DNA of 54,640 nucleotides from Longimicrobium sp. (lineage in GTDB: Bacteria > Gemmatimonadota > Gemmatimonadetes > Longimicrobiales > Longimicrobiaceae), in assembly GCA_036389795.1 (NCBI GenBank), contig DASVWD010000206.1, forward strand, positions 1 to 54,640. The letters are read 5' to 3'. Each line of letters begins with the position of its first letter. The stretch's first letter is position 1. Shown in pieces: positions 18,950 through 25,748 of the stretch. The notes beneath the pieces were generated by a model that did no database searches, had not been told where the DNA came from, and was given only the letters and a program-made list of their open reading frames with translations. Made by a program: the position numbers and the translations under genes.

Positions 18950-19204
18950 TCAGGCGATGCAGCAGATCGGGACGCCGGTGGGGCAGACGGTCGGCGAGGC
19001 CGTGCACTCCTCGCAGGTGTCGGGCTGGCACGAGCCGTAGCCGCTGAGCGGGCAGCCGTCGCCCTCGCAGGTGAGGTCGCAGGTCTGCTGCTGCCGCGTG
19101 GGGCGGGCGTGCCCGTGCACGGTCCCGGCCTCCCGCGGCGCCGCGGCGGCGGTCTCGAAGCTCTCCACCCGCAGCGCGTCCAGCTTCAGCCTCAGCTTGC
19201 GCAT
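18950..19204 (-). CDS. Precursor peptide 7: CPTGxPxCC tail class
   Basis: 84 residues. Leader MRKLRLKLDALRVESF, spacer with AGTVHGH, then a core with nine Cys ending in VCPTGVPICCIA. The tail CPTGxPxCC is shared with precursors 5 and 6, while the middle (CDLTCEGDGCPLSGYGSC) is not. It is followed closely (22 bases upstream) by precursor 6 with no hairpin between them. Confidence 0.85.
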   Translation of the reverse strand: MRKLRLKLDALRVESFETAAAAPREAGTVHGHARPTRQQQTCDLTCEGDGCPLSGYGSCQPDTCEECTASPTVCPTGVPICCIA

Positions 19205-19228
19205 GGAATTCCTCCTCCGTGGGGGCCG

Positions 19229-19555
19229 TCAGCCGATCGCGCAGCAGACCGGGAAGCCGGTGGGGCAGACCGTGTAGTTCTTCGTGCAGTTGCTCTCGCA
19301 GGTGTGCACGCACGAGCCGTAGCAGCTGATCTCGCACGTCCCCCAGCAGCTGTCTTCGTTGGTGTCGCACCCCGGGGTGCAGCACGTCTCGCCCCCCTCG
19401 CACGTCCCCCAGCAGGTCTCCCAGTCGGTTTCGGCCACGGGCTCGCCCGCCGCCGCGTCGTAGTGGCCGCGCACGGTGCCGGCGCGCCGCGGCATGAGCG
19501 TGGTGTCGAACGACTCCACCTCCAGGGCGTTCAGGTCGAGCTTGAGCTTGGGCAT
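19229..19555 (-). CDS. Precursor peptide 6: CPTGxPxCC tail class (14 Cys)
   Basis: 108 residues. Leader MPKLKLDLNALEVESF, GTVRGH, then an acidic linker and a core with 14 Cys. The last 35 residues (ISCYGSCVHTCESNCTKN ... VCPTGFPVCCAIG) are almost the same as in precursor 5, whereas the segment before (TCWGTCEGGETCCTPGC) is unique. This points to shuffling or duplication of core segments. Spacer to precursor 5 is only 15 bases. Confidence 0.85.
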   Translation of the reverse strand: MPKLKLDLNALEVESFDTTLMPRRAGTVRGHYDAAAGEPVAETDWETCWGTCEGGETCCTPGCDTNEDSCWGTCEISCYGSCVHTCESNCTKNYTVCPTGFPVCCAIG

Positions 19556-19570
19556 GGCGTCCTCCCTCGG

Positions 19571-19870
19571 TCAGGCGTACGCGCAGCAGTTCGGGACACC
19601 GGTGGGGCAGATCGTCCAGTTGCGCGTGCAGTTGCTCTCGCAGGTGTGCACGCACGAGCCGTAGCAGCTGATCGGGCAGGTGTCGTAGCAGGTGCCGTTG
19701 CAGCTCCGGTACTCGCTGGGCGGGGTGGTGATCGCCTCCTCTTCCCCGATCTCGCCGTTCCAGGCGTCCGGGTCGCCGTGCCCGCGCACGGTCCCGGGCT
19801 CGGCGGGGAGCGACGACGTGTCGAACGACTCCACCTCCAGCGCCTCGAGGCTCAGCTTCAGCTTCCGCAT
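19571..19870 (-). CDS. Precursor peptide 5: CPTGxPxCC tail class (10 Cys)
   Basis: 99 residues. Leader MRKLKLSLEALEVESF, spacer with PGTVRGH, an acidic linker (NGEIGEEEAITTPP), then ten Cys: SCNGTCYDTCPISCYGSC, VHTCESNCTRN, ICPTGVPNCC. Nearly all Cys follow Ser or Thr. C-terminal 35 residues parallel precursor 6. RBS GGAGGACGCC just before the ATG. Confidence 0.85.
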   Translation of the reverse strand: MRKLKLSLEALEVESFDTSSLPAEPGTVRGHGDPDAWNGEIGEEEAITTPPSEYRSCNGTCYDTCPISCYGSCVHTCESNCTRNWTICPTGVPNCCAYA

Positions 19871-19931
19871 GGCGTCCTCCCGTCTCGCGTCTGCCGCCGG
19901 CCGGGCGGCGCGGCTGCTCCCGGCGTGCGGA

Positions 19932-19962
19932 GGCGGCGCGGGGAAGGCTCTCCCGCGCCGCC
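19932..19962 (-). terminator. GC hairpin after precursor 4
   Basis: An 11-bp perfect stem (19932-19942 with 19952-19962) immediately downstream of the precursor 4 stop codon. No T tract. Confidence 0.45.
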
Positions 19963-19970
19963 CGCGCGCG

Positions 19971-20345
19971 TCACTTCGGGTAGCAGTACTCGGGCTGCTC
20001 GGTGGTGCAGCCGCCGCAGGTGTAGAACAGGCAGGTGTCGCACGACCCGTAGCCGCACGTGTCGCCGCAGGTGCGCCCGCAGGTGTCGGGGCAGGTGTGG
20101 CAGCTGCCCTCGCAGCTCCCGCCGCAGCTCACCGGGTCGCCGGCGCAGGTCCAGGGGCAGCTCCGGGCGCAGGCGGAGTCCCACGAGCACCCGCCCGCGC
20201 AGGTGTCCGCCTCCACGGTGTCGGCGGCCACCGTATCGGCGGCTATGGCGTTGCCCCGCACGGTGCCGCGCCGCGCCTCTTCGGCCGCCGTGGTGTCGAA
20301 CGACTCCACGCGCAGCCCGTCGACGTCCAGCCTGAGCTTCCGCAT
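19971..20345 (-). CDS. Precursor peptide 4: long multi-Cys core (17 Cys)
   Basis: 124 residues from ATG 20345 (GGAGGCGGCG before it). Leader MRKLRLDVDGLRVESF, RRGTVRGN (Asn for His), then a short repeat AADTVAADTVEADTC and 17 Cys, with a dense stretch HTCPDTCGRTCGDTCGYGSC. The tail EQPEYCYPK ends with an isolated Cys. Longest-frame start at 20429 is rejected because it lies within heptamer repeats and precedes the leader. Confidence 0.85.
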   Translation of the reverse strand: MRKLRLDVDGLRVESFDTTAAEEARRGTVRGNAIAADTVAADTVEADTCAGGCSWDSACARSCPWTCAGDPVSCGGSCEGSCHTCPDTCGRTCGDTCGYGSCDTCLFYTCGGCTTEQPEYCYPK

Positions 20346-20377
20346 CGCCGCCTCCGGATCAGGGGTCCAGGCCGCGC

Positions 20378-20431
20378 GTCCGCGGCCGCCTCGCACTTCG
20401 CACCCCGCACTTCGCACCTCGCACTTCACCG
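20378..20431. repeat. GCACTTC/GCACCTC heptamer array
   Basis: About five tandem seven-base units (GCACTTC, GCACCCC, GCACTTC, GCACCTC, GCACTTC) between precursors 3 and 4. Other heptamer arrays occur at 15130, 49206, 49577, 52206 and 54297. Confidence 0.75.
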
Positions 20432-20463
20432 ACCGGGGACCGCGCCCGGGGGGCGGCGGCGGG

Positions 20464-20862
20464 TCAGAGACAGGCGTAGTACGGGCCGGTGTTGCAGTAC
20501 TTGAGGCAGGTGTCGCACGTGTAGTCGCAGGTGTACTCGCCGCAGGTGCCGTAGCAGCTGGCGTCGCCGCAGGTGTACTGGCCCGCGCACGAGTTGCAGG
20601 TGCCGTTGCAGCTCGCCTGGCAGGTGTTCTCGCCGCACGTGCCGTTCATGCAGCTGGCGTCGCAGCTGCCGAAGCAGCTGTCGAAGTCGGTGCATCCGCC
20701 GCAGTCGCTCTCGAAGCAGGAGCCGTAGTCGGTGCCGCAGTACCGGTAGTACGTCTCGGGGGCCATGTTGCCCTGCACGGTGCCGCGCGCGCGCTTCTCG
20801 CCGCCCGTGGTGTCGAACGATTCCACCTGCAGCGCGTCGAGGTCGAGCCGGATCTTGCTCAT
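20464..20862 (-). CDS. Precursor peptide 3: long multi-Cys core (20 Cys)
   Basis: 132 residues, the longest of the array. Leader MSKIRLDLDALQVESF, ARGTVQGN, then METYYRYC-like aromatic start and 20 Cys. Stretches such as NTCQASCNGTCNSC and YTCDYTCDTC show a Cys every three to four residues, each usually preceded by Ser or Thr. Ends in an aromatic, GPYYACL. Confidence 0.85.
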   Translation of the reverse strand: MSKIRLDLDALQVESFDTTGGEKRARGTVQGNMAPETYYRYCGTDYGSCFESDCGGCTDFDSCFGSCDASCMNGTCGENTCQASCNGTCNSCAGQYTCGDASCYGTCGEYTCDYTCDTCLKYCNTGPYYACL

Positions 20863-20933
20863 GGGTGTCTCCGTCGGGTCGGGTGGGTTGCGGGGGCGCG
20901 GTCCCCGGTCGTGACTGGCCGATGCGTCGTCGA

Positions 20934-20968
20934 GCCGTCCCCGGCGCCGCGTGCGCGCCGGGGACGGC
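20934..20968 (-). terminator. Perfect 13-bp hairpin after precursor 2
   Basis: Stem 20934-20946 with 20956-20968 (GCCGTCCCCGGCG and its complement), loop of nine. No T tract, so mRNA protection or pausing is as likely as termination. Confidence 0.5.
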
Positions 20969-21008
20969 CTCCTTCGGCGTGCGTGGCAATCCCCGGAGGT
21001 CGGGTGCT

Positions 21009-21356
21009 TCACATGCAGTACATCCGGGTGCAGGGGTAGAAGGTGCAGTCCCAGGCACACTCGGTGAAATCGCAGCTCTCCCAGCAGGTGTCGACGCACG
21101 ACGCCTGGCCGTCGCAGGTGTTGCAGGTGGCCGGACACGTGTTCCGGCAGGTGGCCGGACAGGTGTTGGCGCAGGTGTCCGGGCACGTGTTGAAGCACGT
21201 GTCGCAGGTCCCCTCGCACGAGGCGCAGGTGTCTTCCGTGCAGTTGCACCCGAGCGTGCCGGTGATGTAGCCGCGGACCGTGCCGCGCTCCGGCTCGCCC
21301 GCCACCGTCTCGAACGACTCCACCTGGAGCTCCTCGAGGTTCAGCTTCATCTTCAT
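21009..21356 (-). CDS. Precursor peptide 2: Cys-ladder core (20 Cys)
   Basis: 115 residues from ATG 21356 (GGAGGTGCTC before it). Leader MKMKLNLEELQVESF, ERGTVRGY, then 20 Cys. Between about residues 50 and 80 the pattern xxTC repeats with a strict four-residue step (FNTCPDTCANTCPATC, RNTCPATCNTC). Its sister is precursor 1. Such a ladder could form a disulfide- or thioether-stitched solenoid or bind metal; the sequence does not decide. Confidence 0.87.
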   Translation of the reverse strand: MKMKLNLEELQVESFETVAGEPERGTVRGYITGTLGCNCTEDTCASCEGTCDTCFNTCPDTCANTCPATCRNTCPATCNTCDGQASCVDTCWESCDFTECAWDCTFYPCTRMYCM

Positions 21357-21478
21357 GAGCACCTCCATGCAGATGTGCCGATCCGGGCTCGTCGCCCGCC
21401 GCAGCCTCTTCCTGCCGATCCCCGGCGGACCGGGCCCGTCCACGCGCGCCGGGGACCGCTCCCTTCGGCGTGGGATGG

Positions 21479-21504
21479 CGCGCCCGGGCCGGGTGCCGGG
21501 CGCG
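21479..21504 (-). terminator. GC hairpin after precursor 1
   Basis: A 9-bp perfect stem (21479-21487 with 21496-21504), loop of eight, starting 17 bases beyond the precursor 1 stop. Confidence 0.45.
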
Positions 21505-21520
21505 CGGATGGGTCAGCGGC

Positions 21521-21889
21521 TCAGTACGGCTGCGGGTAGTACGGGCCGCACAGCTTGATCGGGTACGAGCAGTCGTACCCGCAGTCGGTGTAGTAGCAGC
21601 TCCCGCCGCAGGTGTCGTCGCAGGTGTACTGGCCCGCGCACGTCTGGCAGGTGGCCGGACAGGTGTTCTGGCAGGTGGCCGGACAGGTGGCGGCGCAGGT
21701 GTAGACGCACGAGTCCACGCACGAGTCGCAGCTCTGCTCGCACGTGTCGCAGGTGTACTCGCCGTTGTAGGTGCAGTCGTAGCAGCGCGTGCCGGTGATG
21801 TGGCCGTGGACGGTGCCGCGCTCCTGCTCGCCGGAAACGGTCTCGAACGACTCGACCTGGAGCTCGTCCAGGTTCAGCTTCATCTTCAT
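21521..21889 (-). CDS. Precursor peptide 1: Cys-ladder core (19 Cys), first of the array
   Basis: 122 residues from ATG 21889. Leader MKMKLNLDELQVESF, ERGTVHGH, then ITGTRC and 19 Cys, with the four-residue ladder YTCAATCPATCQNTCPATC. The Gly/Tyr-rich tail is KLCGPYYPQPY. It shares leader and ladder with precursor 2, and QYTCDDTC-like segments with precursor 3. Being first in transcription order, it lies nearest the presumed promoter region at 21.9-22.4 kb. Confidence 0.87.
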   Translation of the reverse strand: MKMKLNLDELQVESFETVSGEQERGTVHGHITGTRCYDCTYNGEYTCDTCEQSCDSCVDSCVYTCAATCPATCQNTCPATCQTCAGQYTCDDTCGGSCYYTDCGYDCSYPIKLCGPYYPQPY

Positions 21890-21957
21890 GCGGGTCTCCC
21901 TTGGGTTGGGCGGTCTGCCAGGCGCGGTCCCCGGCCGTCTCCCGCTCTGCTGCACCC

Positions 21958-22021
21958 CCGCCGGCCGCGCGGCCGGCGGAGACGAGAAAGCCGCGCACCC
22001 CCGGACGAGGGATGCGCGGCT
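21958..22021 (-). promoter_or_regulatory. Palindrome and terminator-like hairpin upstream of the array
   Basis: A 22-base perfect palindrome (21958-21979) and a second hairpin (21989-22021: a 9-bp stem with a bulge and a further 3 bp), which on the minus strand is followed by TTTCTCGTC. It sits about 100 bases before precursor 1, so it could attenuate the array transcript or end an upstream transcript. Confidence 0.4.
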
Positions 22022-22594
22022 CGAATGGCTAGGACGCTGGGCGGGGTCCCGCAGATACACGCCGCCCGGCACGCGCGGCTGCGACAGCACGCGGCGGGCA
22101 CGCGGACCTGGGCGCTGCGAGGCGGGACCATGCCGATTCGACTCCACGGGTCGGGGCGCGGCGTCCGGCCCCGGCCGCTGGCTGCGGCGGGTCCGGCTCG
22201 CGCCTCCTGTGAACGGCTCACCCGGCGGGCGGCGCCGGGGCGCACGCTCCGCATCGGGCATCAACGGCCACAACTGCTCTGCGGGCGGCTGCTCGAGAGC
22301 GAGCCACGCGACAGTTCCGCGTGTCGGGGGAGACTGACCCTCTCCTGGGAGTCGGGCCCGGACCTGCCGGGCGCCTGGGAGAGGGAGCGCCAATTTTACG
22401 CCACCGAGCGAAAAAAGGAAAGACTCTTGTTGATTGTCACGATGCGGACTGGAACGTTTCCGCGCTCACCCTGTTCCCTTTCCTGAAACGGCGCGCTGGA
22501 GCGAGGATTGTCGACAGTATGCAGGAGGTTGTCGGGCCGGAGCGGCGCCGCCTGGCAAACAGATGGAGTGCGTTCACCCTGGCCGAGAAGGAAC
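22022..22594. other. Gene-free region upstream of the peptide array
   Basis: No convincing coding sequence on either strand. The part at 22390-22560 is AT-richer than its surroundings and probably holds the promoter of the array, but I found no clear -35/-10 pair. Confidence 0.4.
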
Positions 22595-22622
22595 GGGGCC
22601 GCCGTTGCGCAACGGCGGCCCC
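22595..22622. terminator. Perfect 12-bp palindromic hairpin
   Basis: GGGGCCGCCGTT with its complement around GCGC (28 bases, fully symmetric). It lies between the small gene at 22694 and the array region, and on the minus strand it is followed by GTTCCTTCTC, so it most likely ends the small gene's transcript. Confidence 0.6.
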
Positions 22623-22693
22623 GACCTTTAGCGGACGCTTCGACCACAGAGGAATGTCCGGCCCGGCGCTCTCCGCCGACGGGCCGGGCCCCC

Positions 22694-22885
22694 TCACCGC
22701 TTGCGGTACTTCTCGCGCAGGTGGTCGATCCAGTACGGCACGTCGACGCCGTGCTCCACGTGCAGGCGCTCCAGCTCGTCCAGCAGGCGGCGGAGCGTGC
22801 GCTCCCGCTCTCCCTCGGGGAGGCCGGCCACCAGGTTGCGCAGCGCGGTCTCCTGCACTTCACCCTCTCGGTCGCGCCGTGACAT
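22694..22885 (-). CDS. Small hypothetical protein
   Basis: 63 residues from ATG 22885 (GAGGGG upstream); a longer GTG start at 22924 would add 13 residues. Highly charged, probably all-helical: EVQETALRNLVAGLPEGERE then LLDELERLHVEHGVDVPYW and a basic end REKYRKR. No family recognised. It sits between the array's upstream region and the divergent HTH-like gene. Confidence 0.5.
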   Translation of the reverse strand: MSRRDREGEVQETALRNLVAGLPEGERERTLRRLLDELERLHVEHGVDVPYWIDHLREKYRKR

Positions 22886-23082
22886 CGTCCCCTCGCTCGG
22901 CGTCGTCGCGTCCACCTCGGCCACCTTGCCGGTGTAAGAAGTGTACGAAATGAACGCGCCGCGCGACAGGTGCGCGGGAGACCTTGTCGCCGGGACGGGA
23001 CGGCCCTAATCTACCGAGTGTAACGCCGCGGAACTTGCACAGTTTGGACGCCCGGCGGGGGTCCGGCCCGGCGCGGAGGCGC

Positions 23083-23469
23083 ATGCCTTCGCCCGGTAGC
23101 GGCATTCCCGTCGGAGCCATCCGGGAGGCGGCGCGGCTGGCGGTCGAGGCCACGTCGCTGCGCTCGGTGGCGCGCGCCGTCCGGCTGAGCCCCATGGGGC
23201 TGAAGAACTTCCTGGAGGGGCGCGAGCCGTACTCGGCCACCCGCCGCAAGCTGAACGCGTGGTTCGTGGAGCACGCCGCCGGGCGGCCCGAGTACGCCGA
23301 GTCCGCCGCCCGCGCCTCGCTGGCCGTGCTCACCGAGGGGATCCCGGCCGCCGGCCGCGACGCCGTCGCCGCGCGCATCCTGCAGGTGGTCCGCGAGGGC
23401 CACGGGCGCAGCGGCACCCCGCCTCCCGCCTGGCTCGACGCCCTGAGCACCGGCGAGGAGACGCCGTGA
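23083..23469 (+). CDS. Small HTH-like hypothetical protein (paralog of the gene at 168)
   Basis: 128 residues from ATG 23083. It is a paralog of the protein at 168-554: both begin MPxP, then REAAR, SLR, GL..FL.G.EP and ATR.KL.AW over about 60 residues, and they have the same length. The ATG is preceded by GCGCGGAGGCGC, as in the paralog, which rules out the longer start at 22984. The C-terminal half (AARASLAVLTEGIPAAGRDA) differs. Function unknown; the N-terminal helices may bind DNA. Confidence 0.75.
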   Translation: MPSPGSGIPVGAIREAARLAVEATSLRSVARAVRLSPMGLKNFLEGREPYSATRRKLNAWFVEHAAGRPEYAESAARASLAVLTEGIPAAGRDAVAARILQVVREGHGRSGTPPPAWLDALSTGEETP

Positions 23470-23644
23470 TGCCGCTCCAGCGGGATGCCTGAAGACACCC
23501 GCTGGAACCACGGGAAGCCTCGCCCACCCTCCGCGCACTCCGCGGGCTCGGTGCGGCGAGGCTTCGGTTCAACCGCCAGCCCGGCCCACCCGGTGCCTGG
23601 TTTCGTCGCGCGGGGCACCACCGCGCGGGGTGAGGCCGGCCCGC

Positions 23645-25345
23645 TTACCTGCGATCCGTCTCTGTCGTCTCCTTCCCCAGCAGCGCCAGCACCAGGCGGA
23701 CCACGTCAAGCTGCGAGGGGTGCTCGCCCACGGCGCGGCGGACGACGCCCCGCAGCTGGCGGCCGTCGCCGCCGGGGCGGGCCACCACCAGGGGGATGCG
23801 GCTGTCCTGGTCGCTGGGGCTGCCGTGCCAGGAGTGCTGGGCGGGGGAGAAGTAGTAGCGCCGCTCCAGCGGCAGCTCCATCCCCGCCCGGGCCAGCAGC
23901 AGCACGTCGCCAGCGTGGTGGCCCCAGGGGCCCGCCGCCAGCCCGCGCAGCCGCTCCTCCAGCCGCAGCAGGTCGGGGCGGGGGTGCGCGGCCAGGTACT
24001 CGCCCACCGGCACCAGCCGCCGCCCGTCCCACACCTGGAACGGCAGCGCCTCGGCCCCCGGCGGGCGCGGCTCCCGCGCGAACACCAGGTCCAGCGCGCC
24101 GCGCAGCGCGGGCACCCCCGCCCCGGTGCGGCCCGCCGCGTCGAAGGCGCGCGCCACCGGCAGCACGTCCTCGACGAGCCGCGGCGGGCGGCGCCAGTCG
24201 CAGCGGTCCCCCGGGCGCGGGCAGGTGGAGCGGTCGGCCAGGTACACGTAGGCGATGGCGCCCTGGTACGCCAGCACCGCCTGGTGGTCGCCGCCCTCCA
24301 CCTCCAGCTCGAACGGGCGCACGCGGAAGCCGGCCCGCCGGAGCACCTCCGCCGGCTCGTCGCCGCCGTCGGTGCCCAGCGAGTGGGCGTCGTCGTACGG
24401 CACCGGGGTGTGCCCGTGGTCGGCCACGAAGAGCACGTAGGTGCCCTCCAGCGCCCCCTTGCGCCGGTACGCCGCGAGCACCCGGCCCACCGCGCGGTCC
24501 ACCACCTCCTCCACGTACGCCCGCTCGTCGGAGAGCGGCCGGGGCGCCACGTGCGTCCACAGGTCCACCCCGGGGAAGTAGACCACCTGCAGGTCCGCCG
24601 GGCCGCGCCGCGCGATCGTCTCCAGCAGGCTCTCGACGGCGCTCTCGTCGAGCTCCGCGTACAGCTCCCGCTCCGCCGCGCCCTCGGCGGCGCCCCGGGC
24701 CGCCCCGGCGAGCACCTCGCCCAGCGCGCCGGGGTCCGGCACCGTCACCAGCGAGGCGCCGCGCTGCAGCGCCGCCAGCGACACGTAGCTGCGCACGCCG
24801 GCGCGCTCGTACAGCGTGGGCGCGTGCGTCACCGCGCCCATGAGCTGGTCGCTGTAGACGCGCATGGCGTCGCCGAACCCCGAGGCCGACACGGGCGCGG
24901 GGGCGTAGAAGCGGTCCTCCTCGCGCGCGAACCACTCGTTCCCCGGCACCCCCGTGCGCGCGGGCGGCTCGCCGGTGAAGAGCGAGGTCCACGCCGCGTA
25001 GGTGGTGGAGGGGAGGATGCTGAGCACGCCCGGGACGGCGTAGGCGTGGCGGTAGACGCCGGGCTCGCCGGTGGGCGGGCCCAGGAGCCCGGCGATGTGG
25101 GGCGCCCGCCCGCCGCGGACCACCGCCTCGAGCTCGTCGGCGCCCACGCCGTCCAGCGCGAACACCAGCACCCGGGGCGCCCCGCGCGCCGGGGGGAGCG
25201 GGTCGGCCAGGAGCTTCTCGCCCCCCTCGGCCACCAGCTCGGCCACCTCCTCGGGCGGGTTCCCCGTGAGCGCCAGCACCGCCGCGCCGGCCCCCAGCGC
25301 CAGGACCAGCAGCAGCGCCGCCAGCAGCTTCCACCGTTTCCGCAT
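23645..25345 (-). CDS. Type I phosphodiesterase / alkaline phosphatase superfamily protein
   Basis: 566 residues from ATG 25345 (an earlier in-frame start at 25441 lies in the repeat). One N-terminal membrane segment or signal (about 8-28). The metal-binding start VLVFALDGVGADEL carries the first Asp; the nucleophile Thr region is ILPSTTYAAWTSLFTGEPP; further ligands are in VYFPGVDLWTH, VLFVADHGHTPV and a distal HSWHG. This is the nucleotide pyrophosphatase/phosphodiesterase type of the superfamily, acting outside the cytoplasm on phosphoesters. Substrate not readable. Single gene. Confidence 0.85.
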   Translation of the reverse strand: MRKRWKLLAALLLVLALGAGAAVLALTGNPPEEVAELVAEGGEKLLADPLPPARGAPRVLVFALDGVGADELEAVVRGGRAPHIAGLLGPPTGEPGVYRHAYAVPGVLSILPSTTYAAWTSLFTGEPPARTGVPGNEWFAREEDRFYAPAPVSASGFGDAMRVYSDQLMGAVTHAPTLYERAGVRSYVSLAALQRGASLVTVPDPGALGEVLAGAARGAAEGAAERELYAELDESAVESLLETIARRGPADLQVVYFPGVDLWTHVAPRPLSDERAYVEEVVDRAVGRVLAAYRRKGALEGTYVLFVADHGHTPVPYDDAHSLGTDGGDEPAEVLRRAGFRVRPFELEVEGGDHQAVLAYQGAIAYVYLADRSTCPRPGDRCDWRRPPRLVEDVLPVARAFDAAGRTGAGVPALRGALDLVFAREPRPPGAEALPFQVWDGRRLVPVGEYLAAHPRPDLLRLEERLRGLAAGPWGHHAGDVLLLARAGMELPLERRYYFSPAQHSWHGSPSDQDSRIPLVVARPGGDGRQLRGVVRRAVGEHPSQLDVVRLVLALLGKETTETDRR

Positions 25346-25434
25346 CGTCGTTCCGGGTTGGAAGGCGCCGGAGAGGACTCGCGTGACCGGCGGCGCCCCA
25401 TCGCAAGTCGTCCGCCAGCCGCAGTCATCCGAAA

Positions 25435-25508
25435 GCCTCACACGGAGTCAACGGAGTTAACGGAGGAGCCCCTGCAGTTCTCTGTCGACTCCGTTAACTC
25501 CGTGTGAG
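25435..25508. repeat. GCCTCACACGGAG-type long hairpin repeat
   Basis: Left arm GCCTCACACGGAGTCAACGG AGTTAACGGAG, right arm TCGACTCCGTTAACTCCGTG TGAGA: a hairpin of about 28 imperfect base pairs in 74 bases. Near-identical copy at 27072-27146, together bracketing the beta-lactamase-like gene. Confidence 0.85.
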
Positions 25509-25748
25509 ACATTCAGTTAAGAATTTCGTACCGGATGAACTCCCCCCTTTTTAATCCCTTCCTAACCGGATTTCGAACGCTCGTACGAAACCTCTGCTCC
25601 CTGAAGGTGTAGCACTCTCGCAACTCCCATTGACAGAACGAGTTACACCGCCGGAACCCCGTTCCGGCGCTCTCGACAACCGGGAACTTACCCGGCCGCG
25701 CGGCGCCTTCGCGCGCCCGCACGGCCGGGGAACAGGATACGGAAGACG
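25509..25748. other. AT-richer upstream region of the serine hydrolase
   Basis: 240 bases without a gene, clearly less GC-rich than the surroundings. A TTGACA hexamer at 25630-25635 may be a -35 box, but no good -10 follows at 16-18 bases. Confidence 0.3.

Noticed and set aside
20346-20429. Longer start for precursor 4
   Set aside because: It runs through heptamer repeats and precedes the conserved leader; the ATG at 20345 has a proper RBS.
17301-21889. Possible CRISPR or tandem DNA repeat, because of recurring TCGCAGGTGT-like stretches
   Set aside because: The recurrence comes from Cys, Thr and Ser codons of the precursor genes; there is no constant repeat with unique spacers.
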